Shown in pieces: positions 8,267 to 14,849 of a stretch of DNA of 33,483 nucleotides. The notes beneath the pieces are model-generated. The model did not search any database. It was not told where the DNA came from and saw only the letters and a list, made by a program, of their open reading frames with translations. Position 1 is the stretch's first letter; each line of letters starts with the position of its first letter. The stretch is taken from assembly GCA_946414975.1 (NCBI GenBank), contig CAMKQS010000010.1, positions 1 through 33,483 of the forward strand. The letters run 5' to 3'. Source of the stretch: an uncultured Caryophanales bacterium. Its GTDB lineage: Bacteria; Bacillota_I; Bacilli_A; RF39; UBA660. Made by a program: the position numbers and the translations under genes.

Positions 8267-9148
8267 CTAATCAGATTTTTTTACTGAATATAAATAATAA
8301 TTATTATTGTGCTTTTTAAATCTATAAACATACGTATCTAATAAATTTGCATTGTCTTTTGCATAGTTTTCTAATGCACTATAAAGTGAATCAACATTAC
8401 TAGAATCTAAATTTTCAATATCGGTATATGAACTTTGAGCTAACTTATTCGTAACATTCTGTTTCTCCTCATCATATCTATCGGTACTTAATATTATACC
8501 ACTAAATGTATTATCATCTGTTGGTCCATTCCAATATGCAAAAACCACTTTTGCATCTAATATTATATCATCATTATCCTTTTTAGCTGAGAAAACAGAT
8601 ACAGCAGAAGAGTTTATATGTGGTCCATATCCACAGCCTGTAACTTCATAGTATGATTTATCCCCTAACGTTCCATTCAAAACTTCAACTCGAGGACAAG
8701 CTCCTGCACCATCAAATCCATCATATCCGAATAAGTTTTCAAATGTTTCTTTTAATATTGCAACTCCTTCATCAGTAATTCGAATGCCATTATCTTTTGT
8801 AGTATCATCATTATCCAAATATTTTTGGTCAATTTTTGAGTTATTAAAAGCAATAGCACCCTTTATTTGATCAGAAATATCATTTTTTAGTACAACCTCT
8901 TTAGCACTATATGGTATAGCATTTTTAAGGTTTCCTGCTATAGTATATTTATTAATAGTGCTAACCAAACTCTTTACCAGTTCACTATTTACATCTATTT
9001 CTTCAGTAGTAATAATACCATCTTTCTTTTCTATCGTATTATTGGTTTTCTTACTTTCTCCTTTAACACCAAATAAATCCTTATCATATGCAATGAATGC
9101 ACATAGTCCAATTATGACTATACTCAATATGACAATCACAATTATCAA
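8267..9148 (-). CDS. Membrane-anchored extracytoplasmic protein of the tRNA-Lys islet, possibly out of phase with its start
   Basis: About 293 aa: a hydrophobic helix at the very N-terminus, then an acidic exported domain with three Cys but no lipobox. I do not recognise a family. As read here it can start only at TTG (9148) or at a GTG/TTG inside the helix, with no positive charge before the membrane segment and no proper SD. On the minus strand an ATG at 9164-9162, right after the SD-like repeat array, reads MYIKK and then hits a stop because of an A7 run (9151-9157). With one more A it would continue in frame into this protein, giving a textbook signal anchor. So the gene is probably phase-variable, recently frameshifted, or affected by a homopolymer sequencing error. 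Confidence 0.65.
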   Translation of the reverse strand: MIIVIVILSIVIIGLCAFIAYDKDLFGVKGESKKTNNTIEKKDGIITTEEIDVNSELVKSLVSTINKYTIAGNLKNAIPYSAKEVVLKNDISDQIKGAIAFNNSKIDQKYLDNDDTTKDNGIRITDEGVAILKETFENLFGYDGFDGAGACPRVEVLNGTLGDKSYYEVTGCGYGPHINSSAVSVFSAKKDNDDIILDAKVVFAYWNGPTDDNTFSGIILSTDRYDEEKQNVTNKLAQSSYTDIENLDSSNVDSLYSALENYAKDNANLLDTYVYRFKKHNNNYYLYSVKKSD

Positions 9149-9165
9149 ACTTTTTTTATATACAT

Positions 9166-9221
9166 CTTTCTATCTTTCTACCTTTCTACCTTTCTACCTT
9201 TCTACCTTTCTACCTTTCTAC
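9166..9221 (-). repeat. Seven-unit octamer tandem repeat in the islet gene's leader
   Basis: Seven copies of an 8-bp unit (plus strand CTTTCTAC, the first with final T; minus strand GTAGAAAG). It occupies practically the entire 5' untranslated region. Each junction reads AGAAAGG, which pairs perfectly with the CCUUUCU at the 3' end of 16S rRNA, so every unit is a Shine-Dalgarno-like element. Such an array can change copy number by slippage. Confidence 0.9.
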
Positions 9222-9226
9222 GATAT

Positions 9227-9255
9227 ATTTTAACATTAATAATATTTTTTTTCAA
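9227..9255 (-). promoter_or_regulatory. Promoter of the islet gene
   Basis: TTGAAA (9250-9255), 17-base spacer, TAAAAT (9227-9232) on the minus strand. Transcription should start about 9220, at the upstream edge of the octamer array. Confidence 0.75.
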
Positions 9256-9322
9256 TATATTTAATTAATATTAAAAAAATAGCGGAATTTAACCAAATAT
9301 TTTTTCAAACGATTCCAGCAAG

Positions 9323-9370
9323 TTTGTAGTCTACTTGTAGTCTATGGAGGCAAACGGAGAGGTACATGTA
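9323..9370 (+). repeat. Right arm-type direct repeat of the islet
   Basis: Shares TTTGTAGTCTAC at its start and ACGGAGAG(G/A)TACATGT at its end with 8057-8114, in the same orientation. Contains a second GTAGTCTA. It lies 64 bases from the right att core. Confidence 0.6.
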
Positions 9371-9389
9371 TGGATTTTAACATTTTTAC

Positions 9390-9425
9390 AAAAATAAAGG
9401 AATCCCTTATAATCCTTGGAATTCC
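9390..9425 (-). terminator. Terminator of the tRNA operon supplied by the islet
   Basis: Minus-strand stem GGAATTCC / GGGATTCC (one G-T wobble) followed by TTTATTTTT, 13 bases after the CCA end of tRNA-Lys. Confidence 0.65.
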
Positions 9426-9437
9426 GAATGTTTAATC

Positions 9438-9513
9438 TGGTGTCTCGCAGGCGATTCGAACGCCTGACCCTTTGATTAAAAGTCAAATGCTCTACCTACT
9501 GAGCTAGCGAGAC
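9438..9513 (-). tRNA. tRNA-Lys(UUU)
   Basis: 76 bases with encoded CCA; acceptor GTCTCGC pairs with GCGAGAC; anticodon loop CTTTTAA gives UUU. Last gene of the five-tRNA operon. Its 3' part (9438-9486) is the integration site of the islet and was presumably rebuilt by it. Confidence 0.97.
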
Positions 9514-9529
9514 GTGTAATTATAAAAGA

Positions 9530-9604
9530 TGGCTGCCTCGGCTAGATTCGAACTAGCGCATGCCACAGTCAAAGTGTGGTGCCTTACCGCTTGGCTACGA
9601 GGCA
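9530..9604 (-). tRNA. tRNA-Gln(UUG)
   Basis: 75 bases with encoded CCA; acceptor TGCCTCG pairs with CGAGGCA, discriminator G; anticodon loop CTTTGAC gives UUG (CAA codons). Confidence 0.96.
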
Positions 9605-9617
9605 ATAACCTTAAAAG

Positions 9618-9701
9618 TGGTGGAGGGAGATGGATTTGAACCATCGAACCCGAAGGAACAGATTTACAGTCTGCCGCGTTTGACCACTTCGCTATCCCTC
9701 C
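9618..9701 (-). tRNA. tRNA-Tyr(GUA)
   Basis: 84 bases with encoded CCA and a long class II variable arm; acceptor GGAGGGA pairs with TCCCTCC; anticodon loop CTGTAAA gives GUA. Confidence 0.97.
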
Positions 9702-9706
9702 ATAAA

Positions 9707-9782
<76 letters not shown>

Positions 9783-9805
9783 ATCTCTATATAATAAAAA
9801 ATAAA

Positions 9806-9882
9806 TGGTGGGCGATATAGGACTCGAACCTATGACCCCCTGCTTGTAAGGCAGGTGCTCTAACCAACTGAGCTAATCGCCC
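9806..9882 (-). tRNA. tRNA-Val(UAC)
   Basis: 77 bases with encoded CCA; acceptor GGGCGAT pairs with ATCGCCC; anticodon loop CTTACAA gives UAC. First gene of the tRNA operon. Confidence 0.97.
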
Positions 9883-9903
9883 AATAAACACTGGACGTTA
9901 TTA

Positions 9904-9932
9904 AATATACCATGCAAATAATTTTTTGTCAA
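9904..9932 (-). promoter_or_regulatory. tRNA operon promoter
   Basis: TTGACA (9927-9932), 17-base spacer, TATATT (9904-9909) on the minus strand, about 20 bases before tRNA-Val. It drives Val-Thr-Tyr-Gln-Lys. Confidence 0.85.
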
Positions 9933-9940
9933 TAGAATTT

Positions 9941-10309
9941 TTAATTATTTTTTTGATTTTTTATTTTTTTCAAACTATGCTCAATCCATATAGGCAAATG
10001 ATATGCAAGAGTCTTAAAACCAAGTGGTGTTTCCTTAATTTTATGTCTTTTAATTCTTTTTATTTTCTTATAATCTATATCCTTGATACTTAACTTAAGA
10101 TGACCTTCTTCATCATCAATTTCTAATATTTTTACTGATATAACATCTCCTATATTAACATAATCAGTAATATCCTTTACAAAATTATTAGATATTTCAG
10201 ATATATGAATTAAACCTGTATAATATTCATCAAAAGATACAAATACTCCATAGCTTTCAATTCCGGTTACAGTTGCTTTTACAATATTTCCTTTTCTATA
10301 TTTAGACAT
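9941..10309 (-). CDS. S1-domain RNA-binding protein (YugI/CvfD, GSP13-like)
   Basis: A 122-aa protein with a single S1 OB-fold (about 6-76: KGNIVKATVTGIESYGVFV, GLIHISEIS, GDVISVKILEID, LKLSIKDID) and a basic tail. The length and layout match the small S1 proteins YugI/CvfD of Firmicutes, which associate with the 30S subunit or RNA and influence post-transcriptional regulation. The ATG has GGGTGGGAT five bases upstream. It is divergent from the NifU-like gene. Family is clear; the precise role is inferred. Confidence 0.85.
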   Translation of the reverse strand: MSKYRKGNIVKATVTGIESYGVFVSFDEYYTGLIHISEISNNFVKDITDYVNIGDVISVKILEIDDEEGHLKLSIKDIDYKKIKRIKRHKIKETPLGFKTLAYHLPIWIEHSLKKIKNQKNN

Positions 10310-10356
10310 AATCCCACCCGACTCATTATATCATATTTTTTATTATAAAAAAAGGC

Positions 10357-10385
10357 TTTACAAAACAAAACAAGTAGTCTATAAT
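10357..10385 (+). promoter_or_regulatory. Promoter of the NifU-like gene
   Basis: TTTACA (10357-10362), 17-base spacer, TATAAT (10380-10385). The predicted start lies near 10391-10393, leaving a leader of about ten bases that is essentially only the SD. Confidence 0.8.
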
Positions 10386-10402
10386 AACAACTGGTGATTG
10401 AA

Positions 10403-10633
10403 ATGGAACAAGAAAAAGAAAAAATTATCGAAATAATTAATAAACTTAAACCTTTTTTAATTAATGATGGTGGAAATATTGAGTTTGTTAAATATGAAGA
10501 TAATATTGTATATATAAAAATGATGGGTGCATGTGCTAATTGTCAAATGTTGGATGTAACTTTGAAAGAAGGAATTGAAGCAGCAATTATGAGTGAAGTA
10601 AAAAATGTTAGAGGTGTAATAAATGTAGCTTAA
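10403..10633 (+). CDS. NifU-like Fe-S scaffold/carrier domain protein (Nfu)
   Basis: A 76-aa protein consisting only of the NifU C-terminal domain, which carries a [4Fe-4S] cluster bridged between two subunits and delivers it to apo-proteins. The CxxC ligands are C44 and C47 (ACANCQML), and LINDGGNIEFV is the family's conserved N-terminal motif. I choose the ATG at 10403: GGTGAT (10393-10398), complementary to the 16S 3' end, is four bases before it. A GTG at 10394 lies inside that SD. The suf/isc genes are not in the window. Confidence 0.92.
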   Translation: MEQEKEKIIEIINKLKPFLINDGGNIEFVKYEDNIVYIKMMGACANCQMLDVTLKEGIEAAIMSEVKNVRGVINVA

Positions 10634-10650
10634 AAAGCTATATTTTTTTT
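10626..10650 (+). terminator. Terminator of the NifU-like gene
   Basis: Stem TAGCTT / AAGCTA with a 3-base loop over the stop codon, then TATTTTTTTT. Confidence 0.8.
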
Positions 10651-11519
10651 AACCATTCAATTTCCGGAATATTATATTTTAAATGTAGATAACTATAAAT
10701 TTCTTTTAACAATTCTTCATATTCACATATTTTATTACGAATATTTAACAATTTACTTTCTTTTGTTTCTTTATTAATAATTTCATCATATAAATCAAAA
10801 TAATATGATGGATATAACATTCTTGCCATAAATAAAATTGCTTCATCAAAGCTATTTATATTATAGTCAATATAATTTTTTACACTAATTAATTGACTAA
10901 ATCCCCCAAAAAAGCTGCTTTTAAAATATTCACAAATATCCCTTACTTTAGAATCTAAAATAATATTCGTTGGATTATAAAATTGTATATTTGTTTCATT
11001 TTTATATATTCTCTGATGGGAAATATAATACTCTATTTCATTATTTATATAATTAATAAGTGATATGGCATTTTCAGTAAGACCCTTATAATAGGAAAAA
11101 GAATTATAAAGTAATGGATAGCTTTTTTTTATTTGTTCTATTTGATATTCATAATAATCGATCTTCTTGCACCACAAATTATACCAATTACATCTTCCTC
11201 GACCATAATATAAACTACTGTTTATAATATCACTTAAATCTATCTCATACTTATTATTATCTATTTTTATAAGTAAATAATTATTATTATTTATATTTGT
11301 AATTATATTTTTTTCCTTGTTATATAATATTTTATAAACATAATAATTATTTTTAATTAAAAAATTATAAATATTTATTTTATTAATAAATTTAGAATCT
11401 ACTAAACATAATAAATATAACTGATTATTATTACTAATAATATAATTATTTTTTCTTTTTATTATACTATCACATGAAATGCCATACAAATAATTAATTG
11501 AATTTTTGATTATTATCAC
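10638..11519 (-). CDS. Degenerate kinase-fold protein, possibly spore coat YutH/CotS-like
   Basis: About 290 aa, Asn/Tyr/Ile-rich and without TM segments. It has no intact kinase catalytic loop or DFG. The stretch ILDSKVRDICEYFKSSFF and the extreme C-terminal IPEIEWLKK resemble the C-terminal part of YutH-type spore coat proteins related to CotS (aminoglycoside phosphotransferase fold). This is a memory-based, tentative assignment. The start is odd. GTG at 11519 lies inside the SD-like GAGGTGAT, whereas the codon where an ATG would be expected, four bases after that SD, is ATC (11510-11508), giving (M)KNSINYLYG. No promoter of its own is visible after the upstream gene's terminator. Confidence 0.5.
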   Translation of the reverse strand: MIIIKNSINYLYGISCDSIIKRKNNYIISNNNQLYLLCLVDSKFINKINIYNFLIKNNYYVYKILYNKEKNIITNINNNNYLLIKIDNNKYEIDLSDIINSSLYYGRGRCNWYNLWCKKIDYYEYQIEQIKKSYPLLYNSFSYYKGLTENAISLINYINNEIEYYISHQRIYKNETNIQFYNPTNIILDSKVRDICEYFKSSFFGGFSQLISVKNYIDYNINSFDEAILFMARMLYPSYYFDLYDEIINKETKESKLLNIRNKICEYEELLKEIYSYLHLKYNIPEIEWLKKI

Positions 11520-11530
11520 CTCTAAAATAA

Positions 11531-11558
11531 AAGCTAATAGTCTTACTACTATTAGCTT
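11531..11558 (-). terminator. Hairpin terminator after the 12210-11557 gene
   Basis: A perfect 11-bp stem AAGCTAATAGT / ACTATTAGCTT with a 6-base loop, then TTATTTTA on the minus strand. It begins in the stop codon and may act as an attenuator for the coat-like gene 10 bases further on. Confidence 0.8.
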
Positions 11559-12210
11559 ATTGAATTATACTTTTTATCTGATTAATAATATTATTTAGAT
11601 TGTTTATCTCATTTTGTAACTGTTCGTTTTTCATTACTTCTTCTTCATACATTTCTTTATAATTATTGCTATCTTGTTCTACTAAAGGTTCTTTAATATT
11701 TTCATTACTTTCTATCATATCTGTAGTCTCATTTGATTGACTAGGCTCATTCACAATATTGTTATCTACATTTTGATTAATAGAATTATCAACTACATTT
11801 TGTTCTACAACATCATTATTTTTGAAAATTCTATTATAAAGTCCAGCATCTAACTTAAATGTTCTACTATCTTTTACTTTTAAATTTTGTAGCATGGATA
11901 TATCTAAATACATTACCTTAGGTTCAGTATTGTTTTGTTTTTCTGCAACAATATTTGTTATATCCTGTTTAACTAAATTATACTCGTTTTCATCAGTAAC
12001 TTTCACACCCACTAAAAATCCTGTTGGAACTGGCCCGTTTGGTGTATTATTAACTTCCTGTAATATCTTTAAAATGTACAATACTATATGTCCTGATTCG
12101 TCAACTTCTCCCTTAGTATAAATAAAATAATAATTATTATTACTAACATAATATATTCCATCAACTACTACTTTATTACCACTTTCATCAATTATTTCCG
12201 CTTTATTCAT
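11557..12210 (-). CDS. Hypothetical cytosolic protein with an Asn-rich linker and C-terminal coiled coil
   Basis: 217 aa, no signal peptide or TM. Residues 1-130 look like a compact beta-rich domain (DESGNKVVVDGIYYVSNNNYYFIY, then ILKIL and an MLQNLKVK segment). Residues ~135-185 are a low-complexity Asn/Gln/Glu linker (QNVVDNSINQNVDN), and ~187-217 form a heptad-like helix (EMYEEEV ... IINQIKSII). I do not recognise the family. It has its own strong promoter and the SD AAGGTGAT three bases before the ATG, so it is a real gene, unlinked in reading frame to truA. Confidence 0.75.
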   Translation of the reverse strand: MNKAEIIDESGNKVVVDGIYYVSNNNYYFIYTKGEVDESGHIVLYILKILQEVNNTPNGPVPTGFLVGVKVTDENEYNLVKQDITNIVAEKQNNTEPKVMYLDISMLQNLKVKDSRTFKLDAGLYNRIFKNNDVVEQNVVDNSINQNVDNNIVNEPSQSNETTDMIESNENIKEPLVEQDSNNYKEMYEEEVMKNEQLQNEINNLNNIINQIKSIIQ

Positions 12211-12235
12211 TATATCACCTTTTTATTCTAAGTAC

Positions 12236-12264
12236 ATTATAAATTATTTTTATTAAAATTTCAA
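12236..12264 (-). promoter_or_regulatory. Promoter of the 12210-11557 gene
   Basis: TTGAAA (12259-12264), 17-base spacer, TATAAT (12236-12241) on the minus strand, about 25 bases before the ATG. The preceding hairpin at 12263-12287 (AAGATGTTT / AAACATCTT) overlaps the truA stop but has no T-run, so it is a weak terminator at best. Confidence 0.8.
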
Positions 12265-12270
12265 GATGTT

Positions 12271-13011
12271 TTAATAATAAACATCTTTTAAATATAATCC
12301 GCACGCAGGAGCACATATTCCAGAAGCAGTTCTATCCTCTTTAGCAATAATATCTATAACTTCTTCACTTTTTATTTTACCTTCTCCTACTTCTATTAAC
12401 AATCCAACTATATTTCTAACCATATATCTTAAAAATCCTGTTCCAAGTAATGATATTGTAATAAAATTAATATTTTTGGGATCTCTTACTAATGTTGCTT
12501 GAATTATATTTCGAACATAGTTTTCTTTTTCAGTATCGTTCTTGGTAAAAGATTTAAAATTATGTTCCCCTTCCAAATATTTTAATGCTCTTTCCATCTC
12601 TGAAATATCTAAACGCTTGTTATATTGAAAAACATAATTTCTTTCTATAGGATTATATCCTCCTAAATTTATTTTATAAATATATTCTTTTGCTTTCACA
12701 CTATACCTAGCATGAAAATCATCATCAACAACAGTTATTCCTCTTATATATATATCATCCGGCAGAAGACTATTTAAACTATTTTTTAATTTTCCAACAT
12801 CAAGTTCTTCATCCAAATCAAAATGTGCTTTTTGATTATATGCATGAACTAAAGCATCTGTTCTACCTGACGCATGTACTTTAACTGGAATATCCTTGTT
12901 AATTTTAGTAATTGCTTTTTCTAACTCACCTTGAATAGTTCTTTCTTTTATCTGCTTCTGGTATCCTTTAAAATTAGAACCATCATATGAAAAAGTCATA
13001 AAATATCTCAT
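12271..13011 (-). CDS. truA: tRNA pseudouridine(38-40) synthase TruA
   Basis: A 246-aa homodimeric enzyme that isomerises U38-U40 in the anticodon stem-loop of tRNAs. Catalytic D52 is in ASGRTDALVHA, with the N-terminal FSYDGSNFKGYQKQ and FHARYSVKAKEYIY segments also typical. Length is normal. The ATG overlaps the ecfA2 TGA stop (ATGA), with GAGGT upstream, so translation is coupled. In Bacilli truA commonly follows ecfA1-ecfA2-ecfT; here ecfT is missing between them. Confidence 0.96.
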   Translation of the reverse strand: MRYFMTFSYDGSNFKGYQKQIKERTIQGELEKAITKINKDIPVKVHASGRTDALVHAYNQKAHFDLDEELDVGKLKNSLNSLLPDDIYIRGITVVDDDFHARYSVKAKEYIYKINLGGYNPIERNYVFQYNKRLDISEMERALKYLEGEHNFKSFTKNDTEKENYVRNIIQATLVRDPKNINFITISLLGTGFLRYMVRNIVGLLIEVGEGKIKSEEVIDIIAKEDRTASGICAPACGLYLKDVYY

Positions 13012-13841
13012 TTTTTACCTCTATTTCTTTTTTCTATATTAAAATATACATCTTTAATCAAATCATTCACATTATCTCTATAGTTAATTGATAATTTCGT
13101 TTTTTTTGAAAACTTATTCTGAAATTCAATTATTTCAGGAATATGAATATCTATATCATTTAACACTTTATTATTAAATACATCATATTTATCTCCATGT
13201 ACAATTATTTTACCTTTGTCAATTACGTATATATAATCTGCTAATTTTAACGCAAAATCTGTATCCTCACTCGTTATAACTATTGTCTTATTATATTTTA
13301 TTTTCATTATTTTTAATAATTTGACTAATTTATCAGTCTCATTTTTATCGAGAAAGCAAGATGAATCATCAAGCACTATTACATCTGGATTAATTGATAA
13401 AACTGTAGCTAGCATTACTTTAAACCTTTCAGTATCACTCAATGTTTTTATTCTTCTTTTAAGATAACTATCACTAAGGCCAACCATTTTAAGGGAATCT
13501 ATAATTCTTTTTTCACTTTTTTTATAATTATATACTTTTAACTGATAAAAAATATGCTCTTCAACTGTTTCTTCAAAAAACTGTGTTCTTAAATTTTGCA
13601 TAACAATTCCAATATCGAATCTTAATTGCTTAAAATTGACGTGATTACTATTTAAATCTATTTTATTTCCATCAATAATATATATGCCTTCTTTAGGCTT
13701 TCTGGTTGTAGCTATTAATTCTGCCAATATACTCTTACCTGAACCATTAGTTCCAATTATGACATTAATTTTATTATGAAAAATGCAAAGATTTAAGTTT
13801 TTAAATGGTCCTATCTTTATATTATTTAACATTATTTCCAT
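13008..13841 (-). CDS. ECF-transporter-type ATPase EcfA2 with altered catalytic motifs
   Basis: A 277-aa ABC ATPase by position and sequence equivalent to EcfA2, the partner of EcfA1 in energy-coupling-factor vitamin/metal uptake. Walker A GTNGSGKS (30-37) is intact and Q82 marks the Q-loop. The signature is LSDTE (134-138) instead of LSGGQ/E, losing both glycines. Walker B ends VLDD (156-159), with Asp in place of the catalytic Glu, and the switch-His region reads ITSEDTD with no His. It overlaps ecfA1 by ten bases and truA by four. No EcfT or S component is adjacent. Function as a transporter motor is therefore uncertain. Confidence 0.75.
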   Translation of the reverse strand: MEIMLNNIKIGPFKNLNLCIFHNKINVIIGTNGSGKSILAELIATTRKPKEGIYIIDGNKIDLNSNHVNFKQLRFDIGIVMQNLRTQFFEETVEEHIFYQLKVYNYKKSEKRIIDSLKMVGLSDSYLKRRIKTLSDTERFKVMLATVLSINPDVIVLDDSSCFLDKNETDKLVKLLKIMKIKYNKTIVITSEDTDFALKLADYIYVIDKGKIIVHGDKYDVFNNKVLNDIDIHIPEIIEFQNKFSKKTKLSINYRDNVNDLIKDVYFNIEKRNRGKK

Positions 13842-14584
13842 AATTCATCCACCAACTCATCTATATTGTTAATATTGCTTTTAATAAGACCATAATAATT
13901 AAGTTTATTGGTTATATCTAACATAAATGGTAATTCTAAATTGTTATCTTCAAATAATTTACTGTCTTTAATAACATCCTTTGTTTTTTTATTAAAGATA
14001 ATTCTTTTATCTAATAAGATGGTATAATCAGATCCTATTATTTCACCAACATCGCTAGCAAAATTAATTATAGTTACTTTTTTCTTTTTTAGTTTTTTAA
14101 AATAATCTAATACTTTGTGTTTTATATTATAATTGATTCTACATAATGAATTATCCATTATTAATATATCTAAATCTAATACTAATATGGAACATAATAC
14201 AACCAATTGTTTTTCCCCCTCACTAAGCAAATAAGGATCTTTATATAATAGTTTTTCAAGATCAAAATAATCAACAATATTATTAACTCTTGTACTTATT
14301 TGTCTTTTTGTATATCCTTCCATTTCCAAAAAGAATTTCAATTGTTTTTCTACTGTTTGTGCAACTATCTGTTTATTGGGATCAGTTAATATATAATTGA
14401 TATTACCATTTATTTTTACGCATTTATTCTTTTTTATTATTTCGTTGAATAACGTTGTTTTCCCACTTGAAGAAGGTCCAATAATCGTAGTATATGAGTT
14501 TTCTTTAATATTCAAATTTAAATCATTAAAAATTTCTGTTTTCCCATAACTGATATTCATTTTTTTTATTTCTATTTTACTCAT
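13832..14584 (-). CDS. ECF-transporter-type ATPase EcfA1 with altered catalytic motifs
   Basis: A 250-aa ABC ATPase, first gene of the ecfA1-ecfA2-truA operon. Walker A GPSSSGKT (36-43); Q-loop in DPNKQIV (68-74), the ECF-type pattern; signature LSEGE (120-124) intact. Walker B is ILIMDN (140-145), with Asn replacing the catalytic Glu. The expected THD switch reads FASD (175-178), so the His is missing. Intact Walker A with damaged hydrolysis motifs suggests ATP binding with slow or asymmetric hydrolysis, or drift after loss of function. AGAAAGGTGG precedes the ATG at 14584, and a consensus promoter lies at 14603-14631. Confidence 0.75.
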   Translation of the reverse strand: MSKIEIKKMNISYGKTEIFNDLNLNIKENSYTTIIGPSSSGKTTLFNEIIKKNKCVKINGNINYILTDPNKQIVAQTVEKQLKFFLEMEGYTKRQISTRVNNIVDYFDLEKLLYKDPYLLSEGEKQLVVLCSILVLDLDILIMDNSLCRINYNIKHKVLDYFKKLKKKKVTIINFASDVGEIIGSDYTILLDKRIIFNKKTKDVIKDSKLFEDNNLELPFMLDITNKLNYYGLIKSNINNIDELVDELWK

Positions 14585-14602
14585 AATACCACCTTTCTAA
14601 TT

Positions 14603-14631
14603 ATTATAATATATAATTTTAATGTTGTAAA
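14603..14631 (-). promoter_or_regulatory. ecfA1-ecfA2-truA promoter
   Basis: TTTACA (14626-14631), 17-base spacer, TATAAT (14603-14608) on the minus strand, 19 bases before the EcfA1 start. In the 265 bases up to gerKA I also see a weak inverted repeat ACTCAA / TTGAGT (around 14727-14744) but no convincing germination-type promoter. Confidence 0.8.
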
Positions 14632-14849
14632 CAAATGTCTTTGAAAAACTGAAATTATATTGTAGTGTTAATATGTTTCTATAAAAAGATTTAAATTCAT
14701 AATAAAATATTATAAGTAAAAATAACTCAATATTACTTGAGTCATTATTTTATCACTTACAAATGTATTCACAACTTCTCTTATATATGTTTCCTTAAAA
14801 TACACATTATATTTTCTCTTTTTTTGCTAATAATATACATGGTGATAAT

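Larger units (their letters stand above)
7969..9434. mobile_element. 1.47-kb genomic islet integrated at tRNA-Lys(UUU)
   Basis: The segment between the two 52-bp tRNA-Lys repeats. It carries one gene on the minus strand, its promoter and terminator, a pair of ~50-bp direct repeats just inside both ends, and a new terminator (9390-9425) next to the restored tRNA. No integrase is encoded, so it is either a decayed remnant or a non-autonomous cassette moved by an integrase elsewhere (inference). Confidence 0.75.

Noticed and set aside
9166..9221. Octamer array as a CRISPR or a translated repeat
   Set aside because: Units are only 8 bp with no spacers, so not CRISPR; every frame meets TAG within 24 bases, so it is not coding.
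8958..9233. Plus-strand open frame over the octamer array (reading YLSTFLPF repeats)
   Set aside because: Antisense to the islet gene, no SD or promoter in front; the repetitive peptide is a by-product of the array.
13008..14584. Idea that TGA codes for Trp as in mollicutes
   Set aside because: TGA ends ecfA2 (in ATGA overlap with truA) and the RluA-type gene at their expected lengths, and Trp is encoded by TGG.
14585..14849. Forespore sigma-G promoter before gerKA
   Set aside because: Expected for germination receptors, but I found no pair of boxes close enough to the consensus with correct spacing; not claimed.
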